DNA of 64,000 bases from Malachius bipustulatus (GCA_910589415.1 OU342637.1:30286162-30350161), one strand, 5' to 3'. Counted from the stretch's first letter, positions 10,813 to 21,749 are shown. Program-made: numbers and translations. The notes: generated by a model not told the origin, from the letters alone.

Positions 10813-10830
10813 ATCCCGGACGAGCCCCCA
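10813..10830 (-). promoter_or_regulatory. Gypsy-A primer binding site (tRNA-Pro)
   Basis: Eighteen bases whose minus strand reads TGGGGGCTCGTCCGGGAT, complementary to the 3' end of tRNA-Pro including CCA. It sits three bases inside the LTR edge, so reverse transcription of Gypsy-A was probably primed by tRNA-Pro. Confidence 0.85.
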
Positions 10831-10833
10831 GTT

Positions 10834-11053
10834 TGTAGGATTTTGACTATGAGGCCTTCTTAAAACACACTTGATTAATAATAATGTATTAGAACAAAAA
10901 TAGAACAGAGTTATTGATAAATAATTGAATGTTTACTCGTGAAATAATGTACCGTCTTTCCGGCTCTAAGATCTCGGTTGAACTGCCTCTCCTCTGGACC
11001 CTTCCTCGCTTCTCTCATCATCCAGTTGGGTTGCCAGTTGCGCGGATCCCACA
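10834..11053 (-). repeat. 5' LTR of Gypsy-A
   Basis: About 220 bp from TGTAGGA to CCCACA. The inner edge is fixed by the primer site. The outer edge is fixed by the junction with the DUF4780 tandem repeat, whose intact copies show the uninterrupted sequence. The partner LTR lies left of the window, so the target duplication cannot be confirmed. Confidence 0.75.
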
Positions 11054-11423
11054 CTAATACAATAATTTGAGGTGACGTCTACGGGAATCTTCAGCTTGAG
11101 GGTGTCCCTTCTTATTTGTACAGTCCCAGAAATAAGCCTTGCCCTTTTTTCCCACACGTACCTCATAGTTCAATTCTTCGATCAATTGGACGGAAGACGG
11201 GTCTGTTATTTGAAATCTAGCAGCAGCAGAGCGTTCATACCAACGAAATTTAGCTTCTGCTTTTCTAATCTTCCAGAGTTCTGTTTTGAGAGCTGGCGTT
11301 GTTCTTTTGAGTACCTACTTTCAATATAACATGTCCATCCCTGAAGTTAAATTTCGGAATATAAACATGAAATTGACGAAGATCTTTTTCTTCGACAACA
11401 ACAAGGGACTAAAACAAAGATAA
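11054..11423 (-). pseudogene. DUF4780-like terminal exon, tandem copy 1 (frameshifted)
   Basis: First of three tandem units of about 366-370 bp, cut at its downstream end by the Gypsy-A LTR. It encodes the C-terminal half of the protein seen intact at 37428-38021, including the VVVEEKDLRQ segment. A 4-bp insertion near 11310 (CTAC) shifts the frame. On the minus strand the unit begins after TTTGTTTTAG, a good splice acceptor, suggesting duplication of a terminal exon with its acceptor. Confidence 0.6.
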
Positions 11424-11789
11424 CTAATACAATAATTTGAGGTGACGTCTACGGGAATCTTCAGCTTGAGGGTGTCCCTTCTTATTTGTACAGTCCCAGA
11501 AATAAGCCTTGCCCTTTTTTCCCACACGTACCTCATAGTTCAATTCTTCGATCAATTGGACGGAAGACAGGTCTGTTATTTGAAATCTAGCAGCAGCAGA
11601 GCGTTCATACCAACGAAATTTAGCTTCTGCTTTTCTAATCTTCCAGACTTCTGTTTTGAGAGCTGGCGTTGTTCTTTTGAGTACTTTCAATATAACATGT
11701 CTATCCCTGAAGTTAAATTTCAGAATATAAACATGAAATTGACGAAGATCTTTTTCTTCGACAACAACAAGGGACTAAAACAAAGGTAA
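11424..11789 (-). pseudogene. DUF4780-like terminal exon, tandem copy 2 (open)
   Basis: Open from the acceptor TTTGTTTTAG (about 11776) through VVVEEKDLRQ to a stop at 11424, about 117 residues, with no N-terminal half. If spliced to the upstream exon in copy 3 it could provide an alternative C-terminus; otherwise it is a gene fragment. The stop is followed almost at once by the acceptor of copy 1. Confidence 0.55.
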
Positions 11790-12460
11790 CTAATACAATA
11801 ATTTGAGGTGACGTCTACGGGAATCTTCAGCTTGAGGGTGTCCCTTCTTATTTGTACAGTCCCAGAAATAAGCCTTGCCCTTTTTTCCCACACGTACCTC
11901 ATAGTTCAATTCTTCGATCAATTGGACGGAAGACGGGTCTGTTATTTGAAATCTAGCAGCAGCAGAGCGTTCATATCAACGAAATTTAGCTTCTGCTTTT
12001 CTAATCTTCCAGAGTTCTGTTCTGAGAGCTGGCATTGTTTTGTTGAGTACTTTCAATATAACATGTCCATCCCTGGATTTAAATTTCGGAATATAAACAT
12101 GAATTTGACGAAGATCTTTTTCTTCGACAACAACAAGGGACGTTTTCCTGAAAGGGGACAACTTCTTCACCGCATCAATTAACCATCCCTTGGAATATCC
12201 ATTGCAGCAAGTGACTTGAATGCAGTTCCTTTTATAGCAGTGCTCGAACTTCTCAAAGAGGGGCATGCGGCCATCTTCAGTATCAATACAAGCACGGATA
12301 GCCTCGGCTATAGCTTTCCGCATGTATATATAAAAACTCCCGGAAAATGTCGGGACAATAACATCAGCATCAGAGCAGACAATTGCCATTTTCCAGGTTT
12401 GCTCATCAGTTGTTTCTATTATAACTTCATTTCCAACGTTTTCATCCTAAAAAATGGTTA
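11790..12460 (-). pseudogene. DUF4780-like gene fragment, tandem copy 3 (premature stop)
   Basis: The longest copy: minus-strand frame from about 12460 into the tandem unit, including the N-terminal half. Relative to the homologue at 37428-38021, a Trp codon has become TGA at 11976-11978, ending the protein at 137 residues counted from the Met at 12389. The frame is open upstream of that Met, so the true start is in another exon. Likely a DUF4780 (insect, unknown function) member, assigned by pattern: a WL-containing N-terminal block, then a VVVEEKDL block, then a W-K-I-R-K block. Confidence 0.6.
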
Positions 12461-12544
12461 ATTTTACGTGATTGACATCCAGTCATTTTCGATGAATTGA
12501 TGCCAAAGAGAATTAACTAGAGAGGAGTGAATCTGTAGTAAAAA

Positions 12545-13232
12545 ATTGGCAACAAAATAGCGCCCTCCTCCAACCTGGCAAGAACTAATCTTAGCCGGCA
12601 CAAAAACCATGCATACTGTAAGCCAGTACACAAACCGGTTCTATATTTAGCCTTGAGACAAATGTCAATTAAAAATAATTATTGTTTCATAAGTCAATAA
12701 ACAACAGACATTTTATTTAAACAGTTTAATAAATAAAAATTGGAATATTTTTTACATTCTAAGTAGGGGAATCATAAAGTTTAGTTATTTTGTAGAGAAC
12801 CTTAAACTAAAATTTACATTTACAATATAACAACTTAATATAATATCAGCAATGGTTAACATAACGTAGCTTTACCTTTCATTACGTGCTTTTCAACTTC
12901 ATTGGTCCTCAATCCTCATGCAGACGATCTGAAATATTATGAACTGCAACCCGCTCTCCTCACGATTGATTTCCATACTCTTCACTCTTCCGTCTTCAGC
13001 TCTACCACCGTTCTTTTTCTGCTGGACTTTTGATTTATTAAAAACTTGAATTACCTAAATTATAATTTTGGGTTTTTGACACGTAACATTTTACTTACGC
13101 TTACGATTGATTATTTTAGCTTTTGATTGTTTCATATTTTTGTTCTTTATAGTAATTTATCCATGGTAACCATGAATGCCAGGGGTAGTTAGTTCCCGCC
13201 AAGTTGGAGGAGGGCGCTGTACTGTTGCCAGT
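12545..13232. mobile_element. TIR element of about 690 bp (MITE-like)
   Basis: The ends are imperfect inverted repeats of about 44 bp: AGCGCCCTCCTCCAAC at 12559-12574 and its complement at 13203-13218, flanked by TTGGCAAC and GTTGCCA. The interior is AT-rich with no coding potential. It truncates the upstream part of the DUF4780 copy 3 locus. I could not define the target duplication. Confidence 0.7.
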
Positions 13233-13652
13233 TTATCCATTTACAATAATCCCTCTCTTAGTTCATGCTCCTTGGTTAGAATCAAGCCCATTCAAAGTAA
13301 TTATTGTGACAGGTGACAATGCAAAGACCTTGTGACGTTACAGTAACGTCGCGACGCTGGAAAGCGACGCCAGAATTTAAATAAAATATTATTCCCACGA
13401 AAGGCGAGAAGAAATCACGTAGGAATTATTCAAGTAGTAAATTATTAAAATCCAAGCAGATAAATCGGCGACAACAAGATAAGGGAAGTTTTTTATATTG
13501 GTATCAGTTGTTGTTTACAGAATGTGCCTCTAGGAAGGAACAGAAACAACATTTAATTCAGCGGGAAATATTAAAATATTAAATCCAAGCAAATAAATGC
13601 GAAGCCGAGAGGAAAACAAGATAAGAAGTTGTTGTTGTTTACGTCCGGTACC

Positions 13653-13660
13653 TATATAAA
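13653..13660 (+). promoter_or_regulatory. TATA box of the solo LTR
   Basis: TATATAAA lies about 40 bp upstream of the first of the conserved stem-loops, so those stem-loops would be in the 5' end of the RNA. Confidence 0.6.
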
Positions 13661-13702
13661 GGGACCGAGATGGAAGGAACGGCAGCAGATGGCAGCTGGC
13701 CT

Positions 13703-14110
13703 TCCTAGAGAACTGATCTAGGATAGCCGGTCCGCCATCCATGGCTCACCCCCTTGCCCAGAGGCCCGAGTACTGATCGGGACTTCTCCTAGAGCGAAGA
13801 AGAAGAATTGACTCTTCCGAGCTCACACCTTAACCTACCCCAATGCGAAGCCTGGGTACTGACCAGGAGTCAAGTTGGGATATCACGAGAGAGCAGTATT
13901 GATACTCTTTCGTCACCCCCTAAAGCTTATCAGTCTCGAACGTGGACCCAGGTGAAGCGAAGAATTGATTCGCGTCCCTGGTCTAATTACTCTGAGAAAG
14001 CGTATAATTCCCCCCGTGACTTCCTAGCGCGTCGAAGTATTGACTCGACGAGTTAGCAGGCACGTAGAAGGTCAACCTCCGGTTGCGAACGAGAATTGAC
14101 CGTTACGCAA
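13703..14110 (+). other. Array of eight stem-loops with a common 7-nt loop, G-[AT]-A-[CT]-TGA
   Basis: Eight hairpins with different stems but the same heptaloop: 13703-13723 (stem TCCTAGA, loop GAACTGA), 13765-13781 (CCCGA, GTACTGA), 13799-13817 (GAAGA, GAATTGA), 13851-13867 (CCTGG, GTACTGA), 13890-13908 (AGAG, GTATTGA), 13957-13973 (GCGAA, GAATTGA), 14030-14050 (CGTCGA, GTATTGA) and 14083-14110 (TTGCG-AACG with a one-base bulge, loop GAATTGA). In the third, seventh and eighth an A-C mismatch closes the loop; the fifth has a one-pair mismatch. Stems change sequence while staying complementary, which points to selection on RNA structure. The array lies just downstream of the TATA box. Function unknown. 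Confidence 0.75.
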
Positions 14111-14221
14111 TCGAAGACGAGCCAATCAAATAATGAAATCCATGTCATTTCAGATAACTAAAATTTTACCCCGAGCTAATCTAATTTATTAATTAAATTA
14201 TTCATTTAAATAAAAGGGAAT

Positions 14222-14477
14222 TATTAGGAACATTATTTATTCAGTTCAATAATAATTATACAATAACAATAATGACGAAGAAGTATATTATTAACATTCA
14301 TATATTGACTCTACGACGGTTATACAACCACTACCGACTTCTAGCTCCTTTTCCTGCCTTGTCCCATGTTACGCATCATGCGCAACATTCCTAATACCAA
14401 CAGACTTTCCTGTTGGTGTTAATGCGTCTGCATTCCTTGCATTCCTGTCTGTATTCCGATCTGAGTGAATCCTAACA
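14222..14477 (-). repeat. LTR of the LARD-like element (left)
   Basis: 256 bp, identical on reading to 19832-20087, which implies recent insertion. Confidence 0.9.
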
Positions 14478-14783
14478 ACTCGTCCATCCTGACCAGGATT
14501 CGTCCTCGAATCCTACAATGGAAAGACCCAGGGTCCTCTAGAGTCTGGCAGGTGAACCCGCAGACTGGTTTGCAGAATGGCTGAAGCAAATACTCAATTA
14601 ATTATACCAACCTCATCTGTTTCACTCAGTCATCTACTTCCCTTTCCATTCATCGTACTTCCATCAGAGCTCAAACTCGACGTTTCCCAGCTACCCTTGC
14701 AGCAAAATCGAACGACACCCGCTCGAAATCATAGCCTCCTAGTTATCATAAAAGAAAACCCAATCATTCCAGCTCTGGTAACA

Positions 14784-15487
14784 AACTCGGTCCAGCTCAG
14801 CTCGAAGTCGTCGGCCTATCAGCCAACCAAGCAGCAAACTCGGTCCAGCTCAGCTCGAAGTCGTCGGCTCATCAGCCAACCTAGCAGCAACTCGGTCCAT
14901 CTCAGCTCGAAGTCGTCGGCTTATTAGCCAACCAAGCAGCAAACTCGGTCCAGCTCAGCTCGAAGTCGTCGGCTTATCAGCCAACCAAGCAGCAAACTCG
15001 GTCCAGCTCACCTCGAAGTCGTCGGCTCATCAGCCAACCTAGCAGCAACTCGGTCCATCTCAGCTTGAAGTCGTCGGCTTATCAGCCAACCAAGCAGCAA
15101 ACTCGGTCCAGCTCAGCTCGAAGTCGTCGGCTTATCAGCCAACCAAGCAGCAACTCGGTCCATCTCAGCTTGAAGTCGTCGGCTTATCAGCCAACCAAGC
15201 AGCAAACTCGGTCCAGCTCAGCTCGAAGTCGTCGGCTCATCAGCCAACCTAGCAGCAACTCGGTCCATCTCAGCTCGAAGTCGTCGGCTTATTAGCCAAC
15301 CAAGCAGCAAACTCGGTCCAGCTCAGCTCGAAGTCGTCGGCTTATCAGCCAACCAAGCAGCAACTCGGTCCATCTCAGCTCGAAGTCGTCGGCTTATCAG
15401 CCAACCAAGCAGCAAACTCGGTCCAGCTCAGCTCGAAGTCGTCGGCTTATCAGCCAACCTAGCAGCAACTCGGTCCATCTCAGCTTG
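14784..15487. repeat. Tandem array, unit about 53 bp, about 13 copies
   Basis: Units run AACTCGGTCCAGCTCAGCTC, then GAAGTCGTCGGCTTATCAGC, then CAACCAAGCAGCA, with small variants (CAGCTC/CATCTC, TTATC/TCATC, 52-54 bp). It is inside the LARD-like element. Open frames over it are repeat-derived and have no start context or homology I recognise. Confidence 0.9.
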
Positions 15488-15497
15488 AGATGGACCT

Positions 15498-16435
15498 TCT
15501 CATTCCTCTCAGGCATTACATCTCCACCGAGAAAACCCTTCCTCTTTCCTCTCAGGCATTACATCTCCTCACCGAGAACACCCTTCCTCTTTCCTCTCAG
15601 GCATTACATCTCCTCACCGAGAACACCCTTCCACTTTCCTCTCGGGCATTACATCTCCTCACCGAGAACACCCTTCCACTTTCCTCTCAGGCATTACATC
15701 TCCTTACCGAGAACACCCTTCCACTTTCCTCTCAGGCATTACATCTCCTCACTGAGAACACCCTTCCACTTTCCTCTCAGGCATTACATCTCCTTACCGA
15801 GAACACCCTTCCACTTTCCTCTCAGGCATTACATCTCCTTACCGAGAACACCCTTCCACTTTCCTCTCAGGCATTACATCTCCTTACCGAGAACACCCTT
15901 CCACTTTCCTCTCAGGCATTACATCTCCTTACCGAGAACACCCTTCCACTTTCCTCTTAGGCATTACATCTCCTTACCGAGAACACCCTTCCACTTTCCT
16001 CTCAGGCATTACATCTCCTTACCGAGAACACCCTTCCACTTTCCTCTCAGGCATTACATCTCCTTACCGAGAACACCCTTCCACTTTCCTCTTAGGCATT
16101 ACATCTCCTTACCGAGAACACCCTTCCACTTTCCTCTCAGGCATTACATCTCCTTACCGAGAACACCCTTCCACTTTCCTCTCAGGCATTACATCTCCTC
16201 ACTGAGAACACCCTTCCTCCTCTCAGGCAGTATACCTCTCAAACATTACATATCTCTACAGATAACACACTTCCTCTTTCAACACACTTCCTCTTTCCTC
16301 TCAGGTATTACATCTCCTCACTGAGAACACCCTTCCACTTTCCTCTCAGGTATTACATCTCCTCACCGAGAAAACCCTTCCTCTTTCCTCTCAGGCATTA
16401 CATCTCCTCACCGAGAACACCCTTCCTCTTTTATA
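15498..16435. repeat. Tandem array, unit 45 bp, about 20 copies
   Basis: Unit CTCAGGCATTACATCTCCTT, then ACCGAGAACACCCTTCCACT, then TTCCT. Because 45 is a multiple of three, two plus-strand frames stay open as 15-residue repeats (up to 279 residues), but both are consequences of the repeat. It becomes irregular after 16210. It sits 10 bp from the first array within the same element. Confidence 0.92.
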
Positions 16436-19400
16436 TCACATTATTTTACATTTGATTGTTTGACAATTTATTTACTTATAATTTTCCTGCCTTACAAAAA
16501 CTGATAGGTACCTACATTAAAAGTAATACCAGTAGGTACTCCTCCAAATTTAAGTTAGTTCAATTTATTTTCATTAATAGCGCAAATAGGGCACAATTGT
16601 TACACATGACTACAGCGGAAAATGTCCAAGGTAATCAATCACATAACCATCAGGCAGTCCAGGTCCAGACACGCAACACCTGACCTTTGTAATTTTTCGA
16701 TCAACAAAATTACCACTACCAATTATCATTGTCAAATAAAATATTGTCGTTCTAAAGCTTTTAATCAACTCATTATATAAATAAATAAATAAAATACACT
16801 AACAGATATCTCATCAGCTGAACTAGGCCTACCACTTTCATATTGTCTAGGTATTTTCCTTTTTTTTTTTGAATATATGATCGTTTTTCCTTAATAAGGT
16901 TTTACTTTCAAGAAAAGAAAGTAATTCGTTTCTCTTACCTTGCGTCGCCTCTGTTCACTTTCCTAAAGAGAACACTTAAGTGTCTTTAACTGTCTTATTC
17001 CTCCTAAAGCTTGCCTAAGCTTGTCATTACCTAACGCTAAGCATTCTTGGCCTTCTTGCTAGCCTCTGGTGCTTTGACAGCACCCTGCTGAATACACATA
17101 AATCACTACTCTACTCAAGATATCTTGATCATTAGCCGTTGATTCTAGCCTTGCCAAAGTTTCCGCGCCAAGACACGCTATGGTCAACAGTACCCACCAT
17201 GGTCCTCCCTATCTGAAGTTCGCTCGCGGGCGGTCGGCAGAATCCCCTCGATCCTTCACGCCCGGAACACAAAGTCAGGCTACACTTGCCTCCACTCTGA
17301 CCTACACATGCAGACTACACAGGCATCAATTATTGTCTCTTGGCCACTCTCAGGCCACAGACCTTCTCTCAGGGACTCGAACTTATGCACAGGCCACACA
17401 GGCCTACTCGTCACACAGACCTCCCAAAACTCTACGATCAACGCTCAGCTCTACTTCAACGTTTCAGCAATCTAGACATCTTCAGTACTCATTAACCTTT
17501 GTCTCTTAAGTGCCTATTATGATTCTGTCTTTTACTACGTGAACTCTATGCGTGACTATACGTTAACTCTATGCGGATTCATGATTTATGCATGCTTCAT
17601 CATTCAATTTCTTTCTCTAACTCTAAATAAATCTCTTGCGAGTTCCTTTTATTATTCAGTAAGGCTCATAAAATAACTATAATCTTTATCAAGTACCTAC
17701 TTAATAATCTTTCTTCCTTAACTCTTTTTGCTTATCCTTAACTCTACTCATCTTAGGAATAGGACATTTAGTGAGTACATCAACTCACCTGTTATCTGTT
17801 ATAAAAGCACCAGAATACACCAAACTAAAAGTACTAAAAGAACTTAAAAGTAAACCCCTGTCTGGATATTTCATTTCCTTCACGCAGCGGACGTTGGCTC
17901 TTCAGTGCGTCGGATGCTTTATGCTAATTAAGTCGACCTTGATTGCGTATGATATTTATTTTACTGATATTTTGTACATCGATACCAAATATAATGAAAG
18001 AGATTGAATCTGCTTACGTTCTTTTACAATTCTAACATAGTAGTCAAACCATTACGTCCATTATTAGTCTTATCATGAAGAAATATTACCTTCACTACTT
18101 CTCAGTACCTAAGTATTTTAATTACATTCGTCTTCATCACTTGGCAAAATCATTAGGAGGCCTCCATTGTTTACATTCTAATTAATCAATAGTTAATCAC
18201 AAAATTAAAATTTGTAATTGCATAAAACCCCCTTTTCAAATCTGATTTTATTTCTTTTTTTTTTCAACGAAAAAGCTATAGGTACTTATAATATAATTTT
18301 TCAATATATTTTTTTTTTTTATAGGTACATACTTTATTAAACTGCTAATTCACGGGGCGCGTTGTTATTTACCACCTTTAATCATAAGTTTCCTGGGAAA
18401 ATTTCATTGACATGTAAATTGACACTCGGGCATTCGCATCCCTACACATTATTTCTAAACCAACTATTAAATATTAATTATTTATGATATCCAATATTCC
18501 GTGAACACTCTTTTATGCTGTGCGGGTAGAAAACTCACTGACTGAAGAAGAGAAATTTAATCTTGCGCCTTGCGCGCCAACAGTGTGTCCAGAACTCTAG
18601 AACTTCAGAGTACCTACATCAGACAGAATTTGATAGAAAATGAGAGACTTTAAAAATAGAAACTATTTAAAATTCACGGCCTCTTGTTAGTGGCTATTTT
18701 CTTCTCTCTCACTTGCATGTGCACTAGCTTTACATTAGGTAGTTATTTAAACAAAGTAATAAGTCGATGATTCTTTATACCTAAGACGAACGTTGAATAT
18801 ACATGTTTCCGTAATACCTATCGCCTTAACTTCATAGCAATAATTGAATTCACTTAACTTCATAACGATAATTCCCAAATACGTCGACGAATATAATGTA
18901 CTTAATATCTACTCTTAGTTTGATCTTCATCACGTAAATTCGAGGTAAACTTCACGCAATTTATGTTAGGTGAATTAGATTACATAGGTAGTATACCTAA
19001 ATCAAGTGGAATCGACGCAAATTAACCCCAAAATGCTACTTGGGTTCAATTCTACTTCAGCTTACTTCATGCTTTATACCAGCTTAATTCATGCTTTATG
19101 CTTTACTTCTACCTATCGAATTCAAAATATGTAAGTCCATTTGGACTTTGGAGAGCTCCCCAACTTTGGTCATGCTTTTCATCTACTCATTACTATCTAT
19201 CATGCATCTCTCAACTCACTAGCTAAAATAGGTGCTTACCTTTAGGAATAATCTCAGAATAATCTTCATTACTTATCCTTACTTATCACAACTCTACTCA
19301 ACATGGCAATAGCTGCTTACCTTTGGGAATAACCTTGGAATAATCTTTATAACTTATCTCCTCCAAACTCTACTTAGTAATAAACTTTATTGCAGTGCCA

Positions 19401-19831
19401 TCAACTTCGAACGTCGCAAACTTTAATTTTGGTCAATTTTTGTATGCTGTTTCTCACAACACACCACTGCTTCCCCTTATAATTTTTCCCCAGAAAACCT
19501 GCAACATGCCTCCTCATTTACATACTTGATCTACTTTACTCACCGACACCAGCCGTATATCAATCCAATAATACGTCAACACTCCATACTCAGTGTTTTC
19601 TTGAGCTTCCGTTCCTTTAATTTACGAAATTCAGCTTCTAGGTAACACATAATACCCGTGCGAGGCCCGCGTTGGGAAAACTCGCGCTGCGACTCAGACG
19701 CTTGAGTACCGACAACAGCACCACCGTTGTTAAAATTTATTTCATCGGAAATTCGCTAAAAACTTAAATTTTTGTTTCAACTCACTTTCACCAAGAAAAG
19801 GCATTTTTGTGGCTATCCCACCGCTGTCAAA
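16436..19831. other. Internal non-coding region of the LARD-like element
   Basis: About 3.4 kb of AT-rich DNA with no domain-bearing frame on either strand. Short low-complexity tracts (T-runs near 16860 and 18300) are the only structure seen. Confidence 0.6.
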
Positions 19832-20087
19832 TATTAGGAACATTATTTATTCAGTTCAATAATAATTATACAATAACAATAATGACGAAGAAGTATATTA
19901 TTAACATTCATATATTGACTCTACGACGGTTATACAACCACTACCGACTTCTAGCTCCTTTTCCTGCCTTGTCCCATGTTACGCATCATGCGCAACATTC
20001 CTAATACCAACAGACTTTCCTGTTGGTGTTAATGCGTCTGCATTCCTTGCATTCCTGTCTGTATTCCGATCTGAGTGAATCCTAACA
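19832..20087 (-). repeat. LTR of the LARD-like element (right)
   Basis: 256 bp, identical on reading to 14222-14477; followed by the GAAT duplicate and then the remainder of the solo LTR. Confidence 0.9.
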
Positions 20088-20569
20088 GAATTTTTCATAA
20101 ATTGAGACCATAATAGATTTCATGTAAATAATATTAATCGAGAGTTTTATTCAGTTCATTTCTCATTCTTTTATCAACGCGATAAAAATAATAGTAAAAT
20201 CATTCCGTTCTCGTCTCATATTGCACCACTAACATTTTATTTTCCAGTTGACTGAACTCCGCAGAAAAACTTGTCCTCCTCGACCTACTGGCGTAGTCTG
20301 ACCGTCGAGCGGCAGCCAGGGCACTGCTTTTTACCGGGTGCTGGGCCGGGAAGATATACCGGGCGTTCACCCAGCATGCTGAACAAATCGACTAATTATT
20401 TTACGTTTATCGCAGTTTAAGGAAACAATAAATTTACGTTATTTTTTGAAATGTCGTGTATTATTTGTGTAAATCCACCCAAATATCCCGTCTGAAGGCA
20501 TTGGTTAAGAAATAAATTAACCCAATAATTAAGACGTTCTCTCCAAAAAAAGGAGAGACGTCACAACCT

Positions 20570-20879
20570 TGCAACTAAAACCAAGAGCAACTGCTCTAAA
20601 AAAATAATAATGTAGATCTTATCATTCACATTTTTTGAAACAATGACAGTCAACAGTTCCAAAGAATGGAATAAATGATCAAATGGCAGAATTATGTTGA
20701 TGAGTTTGATTTGATGAAATTGGAAAATGTTCAAAGGTCGAGTTAAATTATTATGGTTAGAAAATTAAGGAAGTTGGTGGGGCTGGGGCGATGATTTACA
20801 AGAGAAAAGAGATATTTATGAAAAACGAAAATAAATATATATTCTCTTTCCTAATTGTCTTAATAATATTACAATGATC
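20570..20879. other. Downstream flank of RPA12, no gene seen
   Basis: AT-rich sequence between the solo LTR and the RPA12 stop codon; no further feature recognised. Confidence 0.4.
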
Positions 20880-21306
20880 TTAAGAATTCTCACTTTCCTT
20901 ATATTTACATTTGACGCACTTATAAAAAACAGTTTGACCTTCATCGGCTGATCGCAGCTGGATGGTTGCATAAGACATCTCATCGTTGCCACATTTTGGA
21001 CAATCTCTTTTCACCACAGGTCCTTCGCTATCGTTTTCATCGGGATTTCGATTTTTCAGAAATCTGTCTTTCGATGTGCACTGAACGACGAACTCAACTC
21101 TCTGCTTACCGAAGACTGAAAAGTGTTGCAACATTAAAACAATATGTTTCCAAGAGATAATTCTGACCTGTACCTGAAGCTGAGAATTCCTTAGCACAAC
21201 CGTAACATATAACATCTCCTTTGGGTCGTAATGCTGGCAGACATGTCCCGCATTCCGGACAAAAACCGGAGGCACTTGAAAAGGAATTTTTCATGGTCTG
21301 ATCCAT
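20880..21306 (-). CDS. POLR1H: DNA-directed RNA polymerase I subunit RPA12 (two coding exons)
   Basis: Exon 1 runs 21306-21174 and exon 2 runs 21115-20880, joined over a 58-bp GT-AG intron, giving 122 residues, the usual size of RPA12. The start ATG at 21306 lies 6 bp after an acceptor (TTTTACAG), so there is an upstream 5'UTR exon. The N-terminal zinc ribbon shows C-P-E-C and a following C-Y-G-C; the C-terminal TFIIS-like ribbon shows C-P-K-C-G, the invariant R-S-A-D-E-G-Q-T and C-x2-C near the end. The R-S-A-D-E acidic hairpin stimulates RNA cleavage and proofreading by Pol I in the nucleolus (family knowledge). RPB9 (Pol II) is the nearest alternative, but C-terminal residues match RPA12 better. 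It looks intact and is the only clearly intact host gene here. Confidence 0.9.
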
Positions 21307-21749
21307 TGCAAACTGTAAAAATTGAGAGCATGTAAAATAAATATTATTAATTAGGTCTGTGCAGAGCACATTTATTTTCTCTAAAACATTATTTAAAGCA
21401 AAACGGAACCACGTCACAAGTGGTCTCAACCATCATTCATTATTGGTTTAAATAATTGCATTGCCATGTCCCATTTTGCACATCACCCTTTTTTATCCCA
21501 TAATTTAAAGGTGAGCCAGCATTGAACTCTGAAGTTGAAATTCAGGGTCTGAACGGTTTTAAGTTTTAACGTTTTCTAGATCCATGTGATTCAGAAAAAG
21601 AAAACCTTTTAAGTAGGTAAGGTAGGTACCACTTTTTGGTATTTTTTGGAAAATCAACTGGGGGAGTGGATGGATCGCTCTCGAAGGCAGTTATTATTAA
21701 AAATATTATGACTTACCTACGAGCAACTCCTCAACTGAACCCACGTTCA

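Larger units (their letters stand above)
14222..20087 (-). mobile_element. Non-coding LTR element (LARD-like), 5,866 bp
   Basis: Two 256-bp LTRs (14222-14477 and 19832-20087), identical on reading, flank 5.35 kb with no retroviral protein domain in any frame. The element has a 4-bp target duplication GAAT (14218-14221 and 20088-20091). LTR ends are TATTAGGA and TCCTAACA; minus orientation is favoured because the minus strand starts TGTTAGGA and has AATAAA near its end. I found no clear primer binding site. The internal region holds two tandem arrays (14784-15487, 15498-16435) and then featureless AT-rich DNA. It must be mobilised in trans by an autonomous relative. Confidence 0.85.
13331..20565 (+). 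repeat. Solo LTR (1,365 bp without insert), split by a nested LTR element
   Basis: Starts TGTGACGT (13331) and ends ACGTCACA (20565), bounded by the direct repeat ACCT (13327-13330 and 20566-20569). A TATATAAA box lies at 13653-13660 and an AATAAA at 20427-20432, so transcription would be on the plus strand. The part before the insertion (13331-14221) and the part after it (20092-20565) join at the GAAT duplication of the nested element. No internal region or second LTR adjoins, hence a solo LTR formed by LTR-LTR recombination (inference). A 4-bp duplication fits Gypsy-type integrases, but the family is not identified. Confidence 0.8.

Noticed and set aside
11072..12182. Three similar plus-strand frames
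   Set aside because: Antisense shadows of the DUF4780-like exons; the minus strand carries the conserved protein.
15485..16324. 279-residue open frame
   Set aside because: It is produced by the 45-bp tandem array; a second frame over the same array is open as well, with no start context or domain.
14784..16435. CRISPR-like array
   Set aside because: Direct tandem repeats without unique spacers, in a eukaryotic retroelement.
20880..21306. RPB9 (Pol II subunit) as identity
   Set aside because: The C-terminal ribbon with R-S-A-D-E-G-Q-T and overall length match RPA12 of Pol I better.
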